DNA of 64,000 nucleotides, from NCBI GenBank assembly GCA_959347315.1, contig OY365810.1, positions 18,860,358 through 18,924,357 on the forward strand, in the 5' to 3' direction. This stretch comes from Bimastos eiseni (taxonomy: Eukaryota > Annelida > Clitellata > Crassiclitellata > Lumbricidae). The position numbers and the translations under genes were made by a program. Numbering within the stretch: the first letter of the stretch is position 1; each line of letters starts with the position of its first letter. Shown here in pieces: positions 54,637 through 64,000 of the stretch. The notes under the pieces are model-generated. The model saw only the letters and a program-made list of their open reading frames with translations. It did not search any database and was not told the origin of the DNA.

Positions 54637-55490
54637 TGTTGGGCACGAGACGAAAACCTCGGGACCAAGACCGAGACTAACAGGTCCAAGACCAAGACCA
54701 AGACCGGGTGGTCCGAAACCAAGACGAAGACCAAGTGGTCTGAGACCAAGACCAAGACCAAGAGTTCGAGACCAAGACCAAAACTTTTTTTATAGAAAAT
54801 TCAATTTATTAATACGCTGAAACGAAATAACACGCTTAAAACATTCATTTTATTGCTGAAGAATACTAATCTTAATAATGGTACAGAAAACAGTTTTACC
54901 TGCCACTCTGACCTTTTGCGGGTTCAGCCTTTGACTGCGGCCTGAGCATATCACACTATAAACTACTTACAGCATACAATAGGTTCTAAATAAAACATCT
55001 GAACAAGTAGATTAACGTTCCGTTTGAGTGGTATAGGCCTACTTGTACTCGGAATTGTAGGTTGACAGTGACTACACATGACCGACCACATAATTATTAG
55101 ATTGCTCCAAAACCTTGACATTTGTGAAAGCAAATTTTGAAATGGCTTGTTCGTTGCAAATGCATTTTTTGCCCATAGTAACATGCATATATAGATGGTC
55201 AGCACGCCATAAATCGATAGCAAGCGTGTAAAGTCTAAATATCTGGTGTCGCTAATAATCGAAAATGACCGACAAACATCAAAGCTCTGATACGGCAAAT
55301 GACCAAGAACGCTAACCTAAGACGGAAACCAATCCCATGACCTTAACTTTAAGACCAAGACCAAGACCGTCGAGACCAAGACCAAGATCGATGGTCCGAG
55401 ACCAAGACCAAGACCGATGCATTCGAGACCAAGACCAAGACCGCAGTTTTCCGGTCTCGAGACCGTCTCGAGACCACATCCTTGGTTTTG
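54637..55490. mobile_element. hAT-like element with GACCAAGACCAAG arms
   Basis: Starts CAGTGTTGGGCACGAGAC and ends GTGGTCTCGAGACC...CATCCTTG (inverted CAAGGATG), hAT-like tips. Both arms carry six-base GACCAA tandem units (54660-54785 and 55345-55445). The interior matches 58370-58635. No clean 8-bp duplication. Confidence 0.75.
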
Positions 55491-55639
55491 GCGATATAAT
55501 TTATCCCAGAATGGCTGTCTCAATTCCAAATTCTCAAAATTGATAGTAAGTGTGAAAGTAAAGAATCAAAAATAAAAGACAGTAATCATAACAGTATTGT
55601 TAAATTGTCGTAAAAATTACTGCTAATTCAGTGGAACTT

Positions 55640-55816
55640 ATGTAATTGAGTAAAAGTGTTTAATAAAATGACGCGCTTTGATGTTTGATATGACGCTTTC
55701 TCGTCACGCTTCGTCACGAAAGTCCTGATCCCCTCGAATATGTTTCAAGTGACTCCCCTCGTCACAAATGGGTGACCCTCCCCTAGGCGCGCTGACGGCA
55801 TTTTATGGACGGCCCT
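55640..55816. repeat. End of the CCATCCATAAA element family
   Basis: Ends TTTTATGGACGGCCCTA and holds GATGTTTGATATGACG, shared (inverted) with the element at 28.3-29.18 kb. The other end is not found nearby. Confidence 0.6.
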
Positions 55817-56264
55817 ATTCGCAATCTGTGTGCTGTGTGGCTAGCAACTTCAAGCCAACTTGCATAGGCGGATACTTCAATTCCCACATACATGCACAAA
55901 TGAAAGATTGTGATTAGTGGAAACACTGTATAAATTTATAATATTCAGGAAATGTTTATGAAATACTGGGGATATAAGCAGCTCCGTCCCATATACCTGA
56001 AATTTTGGATGGAACCGTCCCCTTCTAAGTCTCCGCATCTGCCATAGCAAGCAAATAACTCGGTTGAACTGGCGCAAGCCGATTACACTGGAAGAGTTGT
56101 TGGCTTGTAATCCTACTCAAAAGAAGAAATTCAGTCTAGATATGATTCAGAAAACGCGGTAGAAAAAGACGTATACGGGCTCAACGGACAGCTAATGATG
56201 GAAATACTTTAGGTCTATTATGAAAATTTCCACAATTTGTCCTGAAAACTGTTTTTTTCTTTAG

Positions 56265-57161
56265 CACTCCATACGCCACAATCTCTCGCTGAACAAATGT
56301 TTTAAGAAGATTCCGCGGGGAAAAGACGAACCTGGAAAAGGAGGCTTCTGGACAATAAATCCAGACTTCTGCAGCCTTGTTGACAGAGGACTTTTAAAGA
56401 AAAGGCGTCCATCGGTGTTTGGCGAGAACTTTATCACGGCAGCTGTTCACACCTTCAAGAAAGAATTGAACGACGGGATTGAGGAAGTTAGTCCGTCTCC
56501 CGTTGAAGCCAGCATTCGCTTCTACGACACTGAGCAACCTCCGGCCCAGAAGGACAATGGCGCGTCACTGGGCCACGCAGTCAGCCCACCTGATCCATTC
56601 TGGAGTTTTGGGTCCGATTCCCTCAACGCCAGCTGGTCAAACGTTTTCAACCAGGACATAGATATCGGTGGTATCAGCGTTAAAACGGCGGATATTCTGG
56701 TCAACTTAGAAACTACTGCCGCCGTTGGGTCGATATCCCTGTCCACGCCCAATCTGGAAAGTCCTCCGCCGTCATCCGTCGAGGACAATGACTCCGATCT
56801 CGATATGGAAGCACTTCTTTGTTATGCCCGTCCATCAAGCCTCGACCCAGTAGCGCCAAGGAGTGGTGATTCTCTCGACCTCACCATTCACGGCATAGGA
56901 CTTCAACCTCCAGATTGGTGGAACGAAAGCCTGAACGGACATTTTCCAGTGGGAGGGGAGGAGGGCCTCTTCTCTGCTTCGTCGGCACCCACACTGCAAC
57001 ACTCAAGCGACAGTCACATGCACACACCTTTGCTCGTGCCTTTCCACGAGGATGACGATAACTTTCACCCCTGGGCAGAGAACAGGGACGCGTTGATTGG
57101 GTTCGATGCCGGGTCAGTCTTACTTGATACGGACAATATAGACAGCTTCAAACTCTTCTAG
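56265..57161 (+). CDS. FOXJ1: FOXJ1-type forkhead gene, last exon
   Basis: 298 codons plus TAG. It opens with [20 protein letters not shown] and [14 protein letters not shown], the recognition helix and wing of the forkhead domain. [10 protein letters not shown] is typical of FOXJ1 rather than FOXJ2/3 (which read KDDPGKGSYW). The basic KKRRPS follows as a likely nuclear signal. The C-terminus is acidic and Ser/Pro-rich with no further domain, as expected of an activation region. Combined with exon 1 the protein would be 505 aa. The recognition-helix Asn of vertebrate NSIRHN is His here. Confidence 0.93.
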   Translation, partial: HSIRHNLSLNKCFKKIPRGKDEPGKGGFWTINPDFCSLVDRGLLKKRRPSVFGENFITAAVHTFKKELNDGIEEVSPSPVEASIRFYDTEQPPAQKDNGASLGHAVSPPDPFWSFGSDSLNASWSNVFNQDIDIGGISVKTADILVNLETTAAVGSISLSTPNLESPPPSSVEDNDSDLDMEALLCYARPSSLDPVAPRSGDSLDLTIHGIGLQPPDWWNESLNGHFPVGGEEGLFSASSAPTLQHSSDSHMHTPLLVPFHEDDDNFHPWAENRDALIGFDAGSVLLDTDNIDSFKLF

Positions 57162-58180
57162 CAGTATTCTCCAACACCGATTGTATTTTAATTTATGTAT
57201 ATGCAGATTCATCTTTATTGTAATGTTAAGCATGCTAGCTAATAGGGTGAACGTCTAAATGCAGATCTGTGATATGCTAAATTTAACCGCGCGAATTATA
57301 TTGATGGCGTACTTCATACAGTATTATTACATTCCAGGTAAGAGTCCTATTTTTATGTCTGTACAATTTTATACCTGCAGTGCCGTAAGATATATTAGGC
57401 TTCGATTAAGCTTATATTTATAAGTAGGCCTAGGCTTAGAGTGTTATGCAGTTTCAATAATTCTTATAGGACAAGTGTGCACTTATTTGTCATAAGTAGC
57501 AGGCCTAACGTGTTGGTTTGCAATTCATGGAATACTGAAGTAGTAATTTGATGTTTAACAACCGACGCATTCGTCTATAGCTGCTTGTCTTAAAAGTAAA
57601 TTAGTAGCCCTATATGAAGGCAGTTTACATTGATGGCGTAGATTGTTAGCCTACATTTGCGAAGGTTGTTGATACAGGCCTATCGATGACAGCATTTACG
57701 CCTAGCATTTTTAGCACTTAAAAGTACCGCTTGCATCGAATGAGTTGGTCAGGATTTAAAATATTTAAGCCTTAGTTTAAAATATGAAAAGCATGCTACA
57801 ATCGGCGGTAGTGCCGCAGCGCAGAATAACGTCAAATTGGCGAGACAAAGAGGACAAGGGTACTCATGTAACATGTTCACAGATTTCAAGATGCACTTTT
57901 AACAGTTAGGCTACGTAACACATCGGTTTACTAACCTGTGCCAATGTAGTAGGCCCTATTATGCTTTTGTGAAATACTTCAGTTTTAACTTTTCACAGAC
58001 AAAGTGGTGATTGGCGAGCAAGCAAAAATTTACACAAATTTTAAGATGGTACCTGATAGGCCTATTAGGTAAGCTTAAGTTTAATATATACTAGATTATC
58101 AGAGGACCAGCTGTCTTATTTACTGGAACATCAAGCAAGTAGACTGATATTTCTATGAAGATCTGGCGAAATGACTATAT
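57162..58180. other. FOXJ1 3' flank, no gene seen
   Basis: AT-rich sequence with TAGGCCTA words. No canonical AATAAA close to the stop; the transcript end is undetermined. Confidence 0.45.
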
Positions 58181-58181
58181 A

Positions 58182-58262
58182 GGGTTGCGCGAGTACTCGC
58201 AAGTACTCGACTCCAAAATTACTCGAGTAATTTTTTTGTTCTAGAGTACTCGTTTAATTCCA
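58182..58262. repeat. ACTCGAGTACTCG-type repeat end
   Basis: GCGCGAGTACTCGCAAGTAC and ATTACTCGAGTAATT are palindromic words typical of a hAT-like MITE tip; the partner end was not found. Confidence 0.45.
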
Positions 58263-58316
58263 CTTTCGGTCGGAAAATTGCAATTTCATATATTTTATCT
58301 ATTGCTGTGTAACAAA

Positions 58317-58638
58317 CAGTGTTGGGCACAAGACCAAGACCGGGTGGTCAGAGAACAAGACCGATACTCTTTTTTTATAAACAATTCGATTTATTAAGAC
58401 GCTCAAACGGAATAATACGTTTAAAACATTAACTTTTTTGCTGAAGAAAACTAATGTTAGTAATGGTCCAGAAAACAGTTTCACTGGCCAGTCTGAATTG
58501 TTGCAGGTTCGGGCCTGAGAATATGACACAATAAATTACAGTATACGATAGGTTCTAAATAAGACATCTGAACAAGTAGATTATCGTTCCGCTTGAATAG
58601 TATAGGCCTACTTTTACTCGGAATTGTAGGTTAACAGC
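58317..58638. mobile_element. Truncated copy of the GACCAAGACC hAT-like element
   Basis: Starts CAGTGTTGGGCACAAGACC and follows 54637-55060 through GACGCTCAAACGGAATAA and GTTCTAAATAAGACATCTGA, then stops where another repeat begins. Confidence 0.8.
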
Positions 58639-58790
58639 AGGGCTGTTAACAATACTGGAAAAAAGTATTGCAATAGCAATAGCAATACTTCCTAATTTAA
58701 AGTATCGCGATACCAATACCAATACTTTATCTGAAAAGTATTGCAATACCAATACTTTTATCAATACTTCTCAATATGCTCGCTAAATTC
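58639..58790. repeat. hAT-like tip with CAATAC/AGTATTGC units
   Basis: Starts CAGGGCTGTTAACAATACTGG-like sequence and then AGTATTGCAATAGCAATAG, TACCAATACC and AATACTTT words in both orientations. The far end is unclear. Confidence 0.5.
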
Positions 58791-59029
58791 GATCTTAGCA
58801 TATATTATGATTCATGTACCAATAATTATGAAAAATATCCCAAGAAGTAGTGGGCAGCAGTTTGAAAGTGGGGGGGGGGGGGCACAAAAACAAAGACAGT
58901 GAAAAAAGCATGAGAAACGTCAAAAAAATTTTACTATCTCTTTTTCAAAGTCCCCATTTACAGATTAGCTATGCAAGGGAACATGTCCTGGACTCCTAAT
59001 AAATTATGACATAGCTAGAATTGTTGCTT

Positions 59030-59185
59030 GCGTCAAATATTTGTATTTTTAAGTCGGCTTAAAGCATTGAAGGACCTGCCAAAGCCATACTACATGCCGA
59101 GGATAAGGTACGGTAACCATTTTGCATACGGTATGACCGGGCTAAAGAATCATTACTTGATACTTTAAAGGCTAGGCTTAGAAAT
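59030..59185. repeat. Dispersed repeat, copy 1
   Basis: GCGTCAAATATTTG, then GACCTGCCAAAGCCATACTA and TTGCATACGGTATGACCGGG resemble 60773-60900 in order. Confidence 0.6.
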
Positions 59186-59197
59186 CTTTTTGAAATA

Positions 59198-60303
59198 TTA
59201 ACCCTTTCCAGTCTAATAAAATTTTTGTGCCTTCCTACAGTAGTCCAATTTATTTTTACGAAAACAGGCATATCATAGTATATGTTATGTATTCTTGGAA
59301 AACTGAAGAAACTAGAGGAAACACTTAACTAAAATGATGTTTACTGTTATGCTACATGTTCAGATGTGCATGTTCTGGATTTATTCCCGATAATTCCTCA
59401 TAGTGTGGTACTTTTCAAAGCAGTCCTTTGGGTGCAATCCAGGTTTCCGAGAACACGTCTTACAATAGTAAATCGTTTTTTTTCTCTGTCCTGGAACTTT
59501 TCTGTCACTGCACACTGTGCAGTCTTTGGTCTTTTTTCAGGAAAGGCAGAGACAAGGTGAGGCTTTCTGTTGAGGCGTTCCTCATTGTCGTGAGAAGAGG
59601 GTCTTCCTCTTTTCCGGTTACCATCAGCATTCCGAACATCACCAATCAGTTGCAGCAAAACTGCCTTTCTGTATTCAATGTGACTGACTGCTGCCAGACC
59701 ATTGTTTCTGCGCTGAATGTTGAACAAGATGAAACTGTTTACAACAGCAACTTTTAGAAGCCAATAGAATAGTTTGCGCCACCACTTTAGAGACTTCCGA
59801 GAAAATCCATAGCTGGCACAGTAGTGATCTGCTCGGTCAACTGCTCCCATGTACTTAGTGTACTCACTAATCATGACTGGCTTTGCAACATCAACAGTCT
59901 GCTTCTTGTTTGTACGCTGTATTGTATGAGTATCTGCATTATAAAAGGTACTAAGCATCAGGACTTGCCTCTTATCTTGCCACACCAGACTCATGAGTTT
60001 CTTGTCGATGGTGAATGCGCTTAGTTTATAATGTTTTCTACTAGCAGCCATTTTTTCACGAAGATGTTTACTTTCGGTTTCATGCTATAAAAAGACCATT
60101 GAATTCTCAAAAGAAATAGATTTTTAGACTATTTACCTCAGAACAGTCCAATGGCCAACTGTGTAGGACATTATGTCCCATACGGTGTGACTTTGGACCA
60201 GGATATGACAGCTACAGTCGATGTCCCCTGGTGTGGGCCAGTGGACCGGAATGGGAAAATTGAAATGTCCCATGGGGTGGGACTGTGGACCGGAAAGGGT
60301 TAA
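59198..60303 (-). mobile_element. Shortened piggyBac element with perfect TTAA ends
   Basis: Bounded by TTAACCCTTTCCAGTC (59198-59213) and GACCGGAAAGGGTTAA (60288-60303): TTAA targets plus 12-bp inverted tips with one mismatch. The second side has a nearby repeat of GTGTGGGCCAGTGGACCGGA type words. It encodes only the C-terminal third of a transposase, so it is deleted and non-autonomous. Confidence 0.92.
59398..60051 (-). pseudogene. PiggyBac transposase C-terminal part, frameshifted
   Basis: 217 codons open from 60051 (MAASRKHYKLSAFTIDKKL). Typical piggyBac lines: KYMGAVDRADHYCASYGFS (about 59815-59870) and KWWRKLFYWLLKVAVVNSF (about 59740). Near 59525 the Cys-rich C-terminal zinc finger moves to another frame, where CTVCSDRK, YYCKTCSRK and HPKDCFEKYH can be read down to about 59397. 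The N-terminal two thirds, including the first catalytic Asp residues, are absent. PiggyBac transposases cut and paste at TTAA. Confidence 0.88.
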
Positions 60304-60769
60304 GCTTAGGCGGCAAGTAAGCAGACATATTTTTCTAGATGCACAGTGTAGCAACAAATATCTTTTAATGAAGGTATACATATTCAGAATGTAGCCTATT
60401 ATTTTCAGTTCAAAAAGTTGTGTTTGTTAATTTAGATGCAATATGTTGTCCAAGTGAGGTACTTTCAATGAAACCAAAAGTATACCTAAAAAATTGTACC
60501 AATTTGAAAATAATAATTATATTTAATTTCTCATTTTTATTTCAGTTAAAAATTTAAAGAATAAGTGTAAATTTAGTCTCTTTAGAATATTAAAAGATTT
60601 TGTCAAACAAAAACAACCCACAGTAAGAGCCATCCATGCACAGATTGTTGTTGAAATATTCCGACATTCCCATAGAAACAAAGGCTGAGATTAACATGAA
60701 ATGCACAAAGCGCGAAATGTTTTTGTGCTCTGCTCTTTTTTCAAGTGCCCCCACATTTACTGAGCACTG

Positions 60770-60930
60770 TGTTTGCATCAAATATTAAGAATTCAAAGAC
60801 CTGTCGAGGCCATGACTACATGCTGCGAAGACGGTTCGGTATTCATTCTGTATATGATGGCATTACCGGATTACCATCACTTGAAACTTTTAAGGATATA
60901 CAATTACTTATAATAGAATTTCTTCAATAA
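60770..60930. repeat. Dispersed repeat, copy 2
   Basis: GCATCAAATATTAAGAATTC, then GACCTGTCGAGGCCATGACT and GATGGCATTACCGGATTACC parallel copy 1, so the piggyBac element and its surroundings lie between two direct copies. Confidence 0.6.
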
Positions 60931-60939
60931 ACTGTGGAA

Positions 60940-62760
60940 ATATTAAGCTTCGATTGGTCGCCCGTTTGAGTGTCACTCTTATTGGCCGCTCACCCTTATA
61001 AGGCGCGCCCATTTGTGCGCGCTCTCTTGCTGGTCGCTCTGAGTCTCTAATTCATATGATATTTGCTGACTAATAAATTAAAAAAATTTTAAGTACTCAT
61101 CTGATTATGCCAATTTTGAAAACACGTGTGCCCCTCGTGCCCTTGAGTTTTAGAAAGTGCAGGGGCACAAAAAACCCTTAAAATTTTCTATTTCTTTGGC
61201 TGTTCAGTATAGCTTCGTAGTTGTTACATTGGATATGTAACTTTATTGGTGCGCCAGCAGTGGCGTAGTGGCGGCGCTGCATGGACACAAAATACGCAAT
61301 TGCGTCCCAAAAAAAGATAAAAAATTACCAAAAATATTTAACAAACTTTTTTAATAAAGCAAAAGAAATTACAATATTTAACACAATAATTTGTAAATAG
61401 AATGAAATTTTCAATTTAGTTAGCCTACTTATGGTATATTGCACTAAATAGGCTAAGTACATATCAAAGAGAAGCATTAAAAATCTCTAAAAAATCTTGA
61501 AATTACAATATAGAATTGCTCAGTTAGGCCTATTACCTACTGCCATCCATAGCCTATTAGCTTACAGGCAGTGCACAAAAATAGCTGGGGGGGGGGCAAA
61601 AGTTAACTTTTACAGATTATAAACCAAAGTATGTGATCACAGGTCTAAATGACTAAATCTAAAGTGGTTAAAATTTGCACATCAAACAACTGACAACTAA
61701 TGAGCTATTTTAGCTTTTCTTTACATTTTTTTTTACAACAAACATACATAAAAAGTGATCTCATGTCTATGTCTAAATAAGCTATGCGTGTGCAAATATT
61801 ATAGGACAAATACAAATCACAAATTGAGACCATGTTTTTATTGTTTTAAAGAACTTGGAACTGTGTTTTGTAAGTTCTTTTTTATTTTGTAGTCCAGTGG
61901 ACTTACCTCAGAACTGTTCATTTCAAACTCCTTACAGGCTTACACAATAATGCAACATGACTTTCAACAAACAGTGACCTCTGCAGAGGGCCCTTTGGCT
62001 ATGCTACTTTGTTAAATAAAGCAGCATGGCTAAAAGTTGCAAATTCCTTAAATGTTAAGAAATTTGCATCCTCCAGAAAATTAGTTGATGGAAATCTCTG
62101 CAGCAAATTGTCATACAGAGATTGGACAAAACTGTTACTTTAAACTTTTCCTCATCATCAGGTGCCTCAAAATGTTCACACTTTCATAGTGTCTTGCATT
62201 ATTGAAACTAGCCAAAAATGTCCCTAATGTTCTTCCATTTTCCTGCTTTAATACAAGAAGCTAAAACTTTATGTCATCAATGACATGAAGCACTAGCAAC
62301 AGTTGCAACGTTGCTCTGCAAATACAATGACAATTGTTCAAGGCATCTCAAAAGCATCATTAAGCATGCACATTTCACTCAAAAACTATGAGAGAGACAC
62401 AGGATTCCAATAATGAATAAAATATGTAAGTATCATAAGCACAAAATTGCCTTTTACTGATTCGATCTGTATTCGACTTACAGCATTAGAAGAAACAGAA
62501 GTATATTAAAGAACTATGATTATGCCTCGCTCTATAAACTGGTTTTATGCTCTCTGCCATAAAACATCAGTAGGTAATTATTAAATTTTAAAGGTCATTG
62601 GACTGATTCTTTAGGAAATGACAAAGAGCTGAAGGGGGGTCAACAGCTGACCCTCATTTTTCATCATATTTTAGGTTGCGTATTTGAAGAGGTTAGGACA
62701 GGAACTCCCCCAACCCCTCCCATACTCCTGACGACTAAAACACTGCTTATAGGCCTATTA
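60940..62760. other. No gene seen
   Basis: AT-rich, stop-dense. CAGTGGCGTAGTGGCGGCGC at 61258 looks like a hAT tip. A TTATAAGG box with AATAAA about 70 bases on (60993-61075) may be a promoter or LTR relic. Confidence 0.4.
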
Positions 62761-62763
62761 CAC

Positions 62764-62976
62764 GAAGATTCACACTACTCCAATCTAACATGGGACTCCA
62801 ACTATCCTACCAGACTAATTAGATCAGCCTATAATAATATTATGTCTTCCAAAAATGTCTATCTGTCTGCATCATTGCCTGCTCCTCTCATGCCTTTCAT
62901 CGCTCGTCGGAAAGCCTATTTATTCAACCATGTGTACCCAAGACTGGAACAATTAGGCCTACTGCTCAACAACTAA
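62764..62976 (+). other. Unassigned coding-like fragment
   Basis: Open frame through SNLTWDSNYPTRLIRSAYNN and FIARRKAYLFNHVYPRLEQL to TAA at 62974-62976. Composition looks like protein, but no family recognised. Possibly a transposon C-terminus. Confidence 0.3.
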
Positions 62977-63551
62977 AGGAATTTATGTATTAATTCAAGT
63001 GCATCACTCCAGATTTTTGAGAACTGTTTTGTACCAATATCCAGCAGTAGCATATATATAAGCCCCTCTAGGCTACTGTCTACAGCTGAACAAATAACTC
63101 GCATGTTCTCAGTTAGGCTTAATGTGCCTGTCCATTTGCAATTTTGCATGGAATAAAATTCTATGTTTTTCAAATAGTTTGTAGGCCTGATTTAAAAAAT
63201 GTAAAAATCACCTATTAATAATTTCACTTGAATGACAAGTGTGCACTGATCGTATCCTATTTAAGTAGTTAAGTTTACAGTTTTCAATCTGAATTGTCTT
63301 GTTTATTGTAGGCCTGTTCCAAGAAATAGGTAGCCAGACTATCTGGACCTGGACCGTCAGTCTCATTTGCCCCTAGGCCCCACCAACATATAACGTACGC
63401 AAGGAGGGGAGGGGTTCCGAATTTCAGCGAGTTTGCATACGGGTGCGCATGGCGGACAAATGTTTTACGAAAAAGATGATCCCTTTCCTTTACTTATTTA
63501 CTTAACAGGTCCCTCCCTCACAGAAACGGGTCCTTGCCTCTCATTCAACCA

Positions 63552-64000
63552 AAAAACCTAACTTCAACACCAACCTTTGCATTAACTATCGGCCAATCTC
63601 AAATTTATCCTTCGTTACTAAGACTCTTAAATGACTTGTGTCTCTTCAGTTTCTCCCTATCTTGAGCAATCTGGACTCCTTCCTATTCCCAATAACCAGT
63701 CTGGTTTAGGTTCACCATTCCACAGAGACTTTTAAAACATAATTTATCTGGTTTAGTACTCCTTTATCTGCTTTCTGAGATCTACTCTGCTGTTGACAGG
63801 TCTGGAGTCACTCTACAGGCTCTCTATTATCTCTCAGCAGCGTTTGACATGGTTTATGATGATATTCTTCTCCAGCATCTAGAGACTTCTTATGGTCTAA
63901 AAGGCCTCCCCTTTGTTGCTTCCGTTTACATCTTTCTGAATGATCCAAATGATTGTTACTGGTGAATCCAGAACCCATCGGGTTCATGTTAAACTGGGTG
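63552..64000 (+). pseudogene. Non-LTR reverse transcriptase fragment, cut by window end
   Basis: NYRPISNLSFVTKTLK (63587) is the finger motif. After stops and frame changes a catalytic motif A line follows: SGVTLQALYYLSAAFDMV (about 63800-63855, Asp in AAFDMV). LQHLETSYGLKGLPF follows. Decayed by at least three lesions; the active YADD box would lie beyond the window. Confidence 0.78.

Larger units (their letters stand above)
32943..56264 (+). other. FOXJ1: FOXJ1 intron, 23.3 kb, transposon-filled
   Basis: Donor GTAGGC at 32943, acceptor after a pyrimidine tract TTTTTTTCTTTAG at 56264. It splits the forkhead domain at WQ|HSIRHN, the place where FOXJ1 genes are known to be interrupted. At least a dozen mobile elements lie inside; they are listed separately. 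Confidence 0.88.

Overview
This is animal nuclear DNA from a draft assembly, with one 200-base run of N at 26720-26919. It is AT-rich, intron-bearing and crowded with transposons. The only clear host gene is a forkhead-box gene of the FOXJ1 type, the regulator of motile cilia. The word TAGGCCTA is frequent, and piggyBac, hAT, CR1-like, Ty3/gypsy and Polinton elements are all present. This suggests a marine invertebrate, perhaps a non-vertebrate deuterostome such as an echinoderm or hemichordate; the species cannot be named from the sequence.

Layout. 1-4.06 kb: two broken Ty3/gypsy pieces joined head to head. 4.5-6.5 kb: microsatellite and tandem arrays. 7.3-9.66 kb: a non-LTR retrotransposon that kept its endonuclease but lost the reverse transcriptase core. 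10.95-24.83 kb: a nearly full-length but decayed Polinton/Maverick (adintovirus-like) provirus with both terminal inverted repeats. It carries integrase, a phospholipase A2-like protein, packaging ATPase, capsid genes, an adenain-like protease, a discoidin-like candidate attachment protein and a protein-primed DNA polymerase. 24.8-32 kb: CR1-like LINE ends, nested hAT MITEs, an orphan Polinton end and a GC-tipped repeat family.

32.3-57.2 kb: FOXJ1. The first coding exon found is 32322-32942 and the last is 56265-57161. The 23.3 kb intron between them splits the forkhead domain and is filled with transposons in nested layers: a TIR element (36.7-38.65 kb), a fold-back (38.9-41.1 kb), a TTAA-flanked element inside a tandem repeat (42.1-44.3 kb), gypsy gag remnants (44.9-45.9 kb) and a 6 kb LTR retrotransposon (48.35-54.37 kb) sitting inside an older repeat. 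57.2-64 kb: 3' flank, more hAT-like repeats, a shortened piggyBac element with perfect TTAA ends, and a LINE reverse transcriptase fragment running off the window.

The Polinton genes form a virion-building and replication set. Replication: polymerase and integrase. Packaging and maturation: ATPase and protease. Capsid: double jelly-roll major protein, candidate penton and core proteins. Entry: candidate PLA2-like and discoidin-like proteins. Many of these genes carry stops, frameshifts or deletions, so the copy is very probably dead. Protease, PLA2-like and dUTPase-like frames remain open. Family names were assigned by reading motifs; no database search was run.
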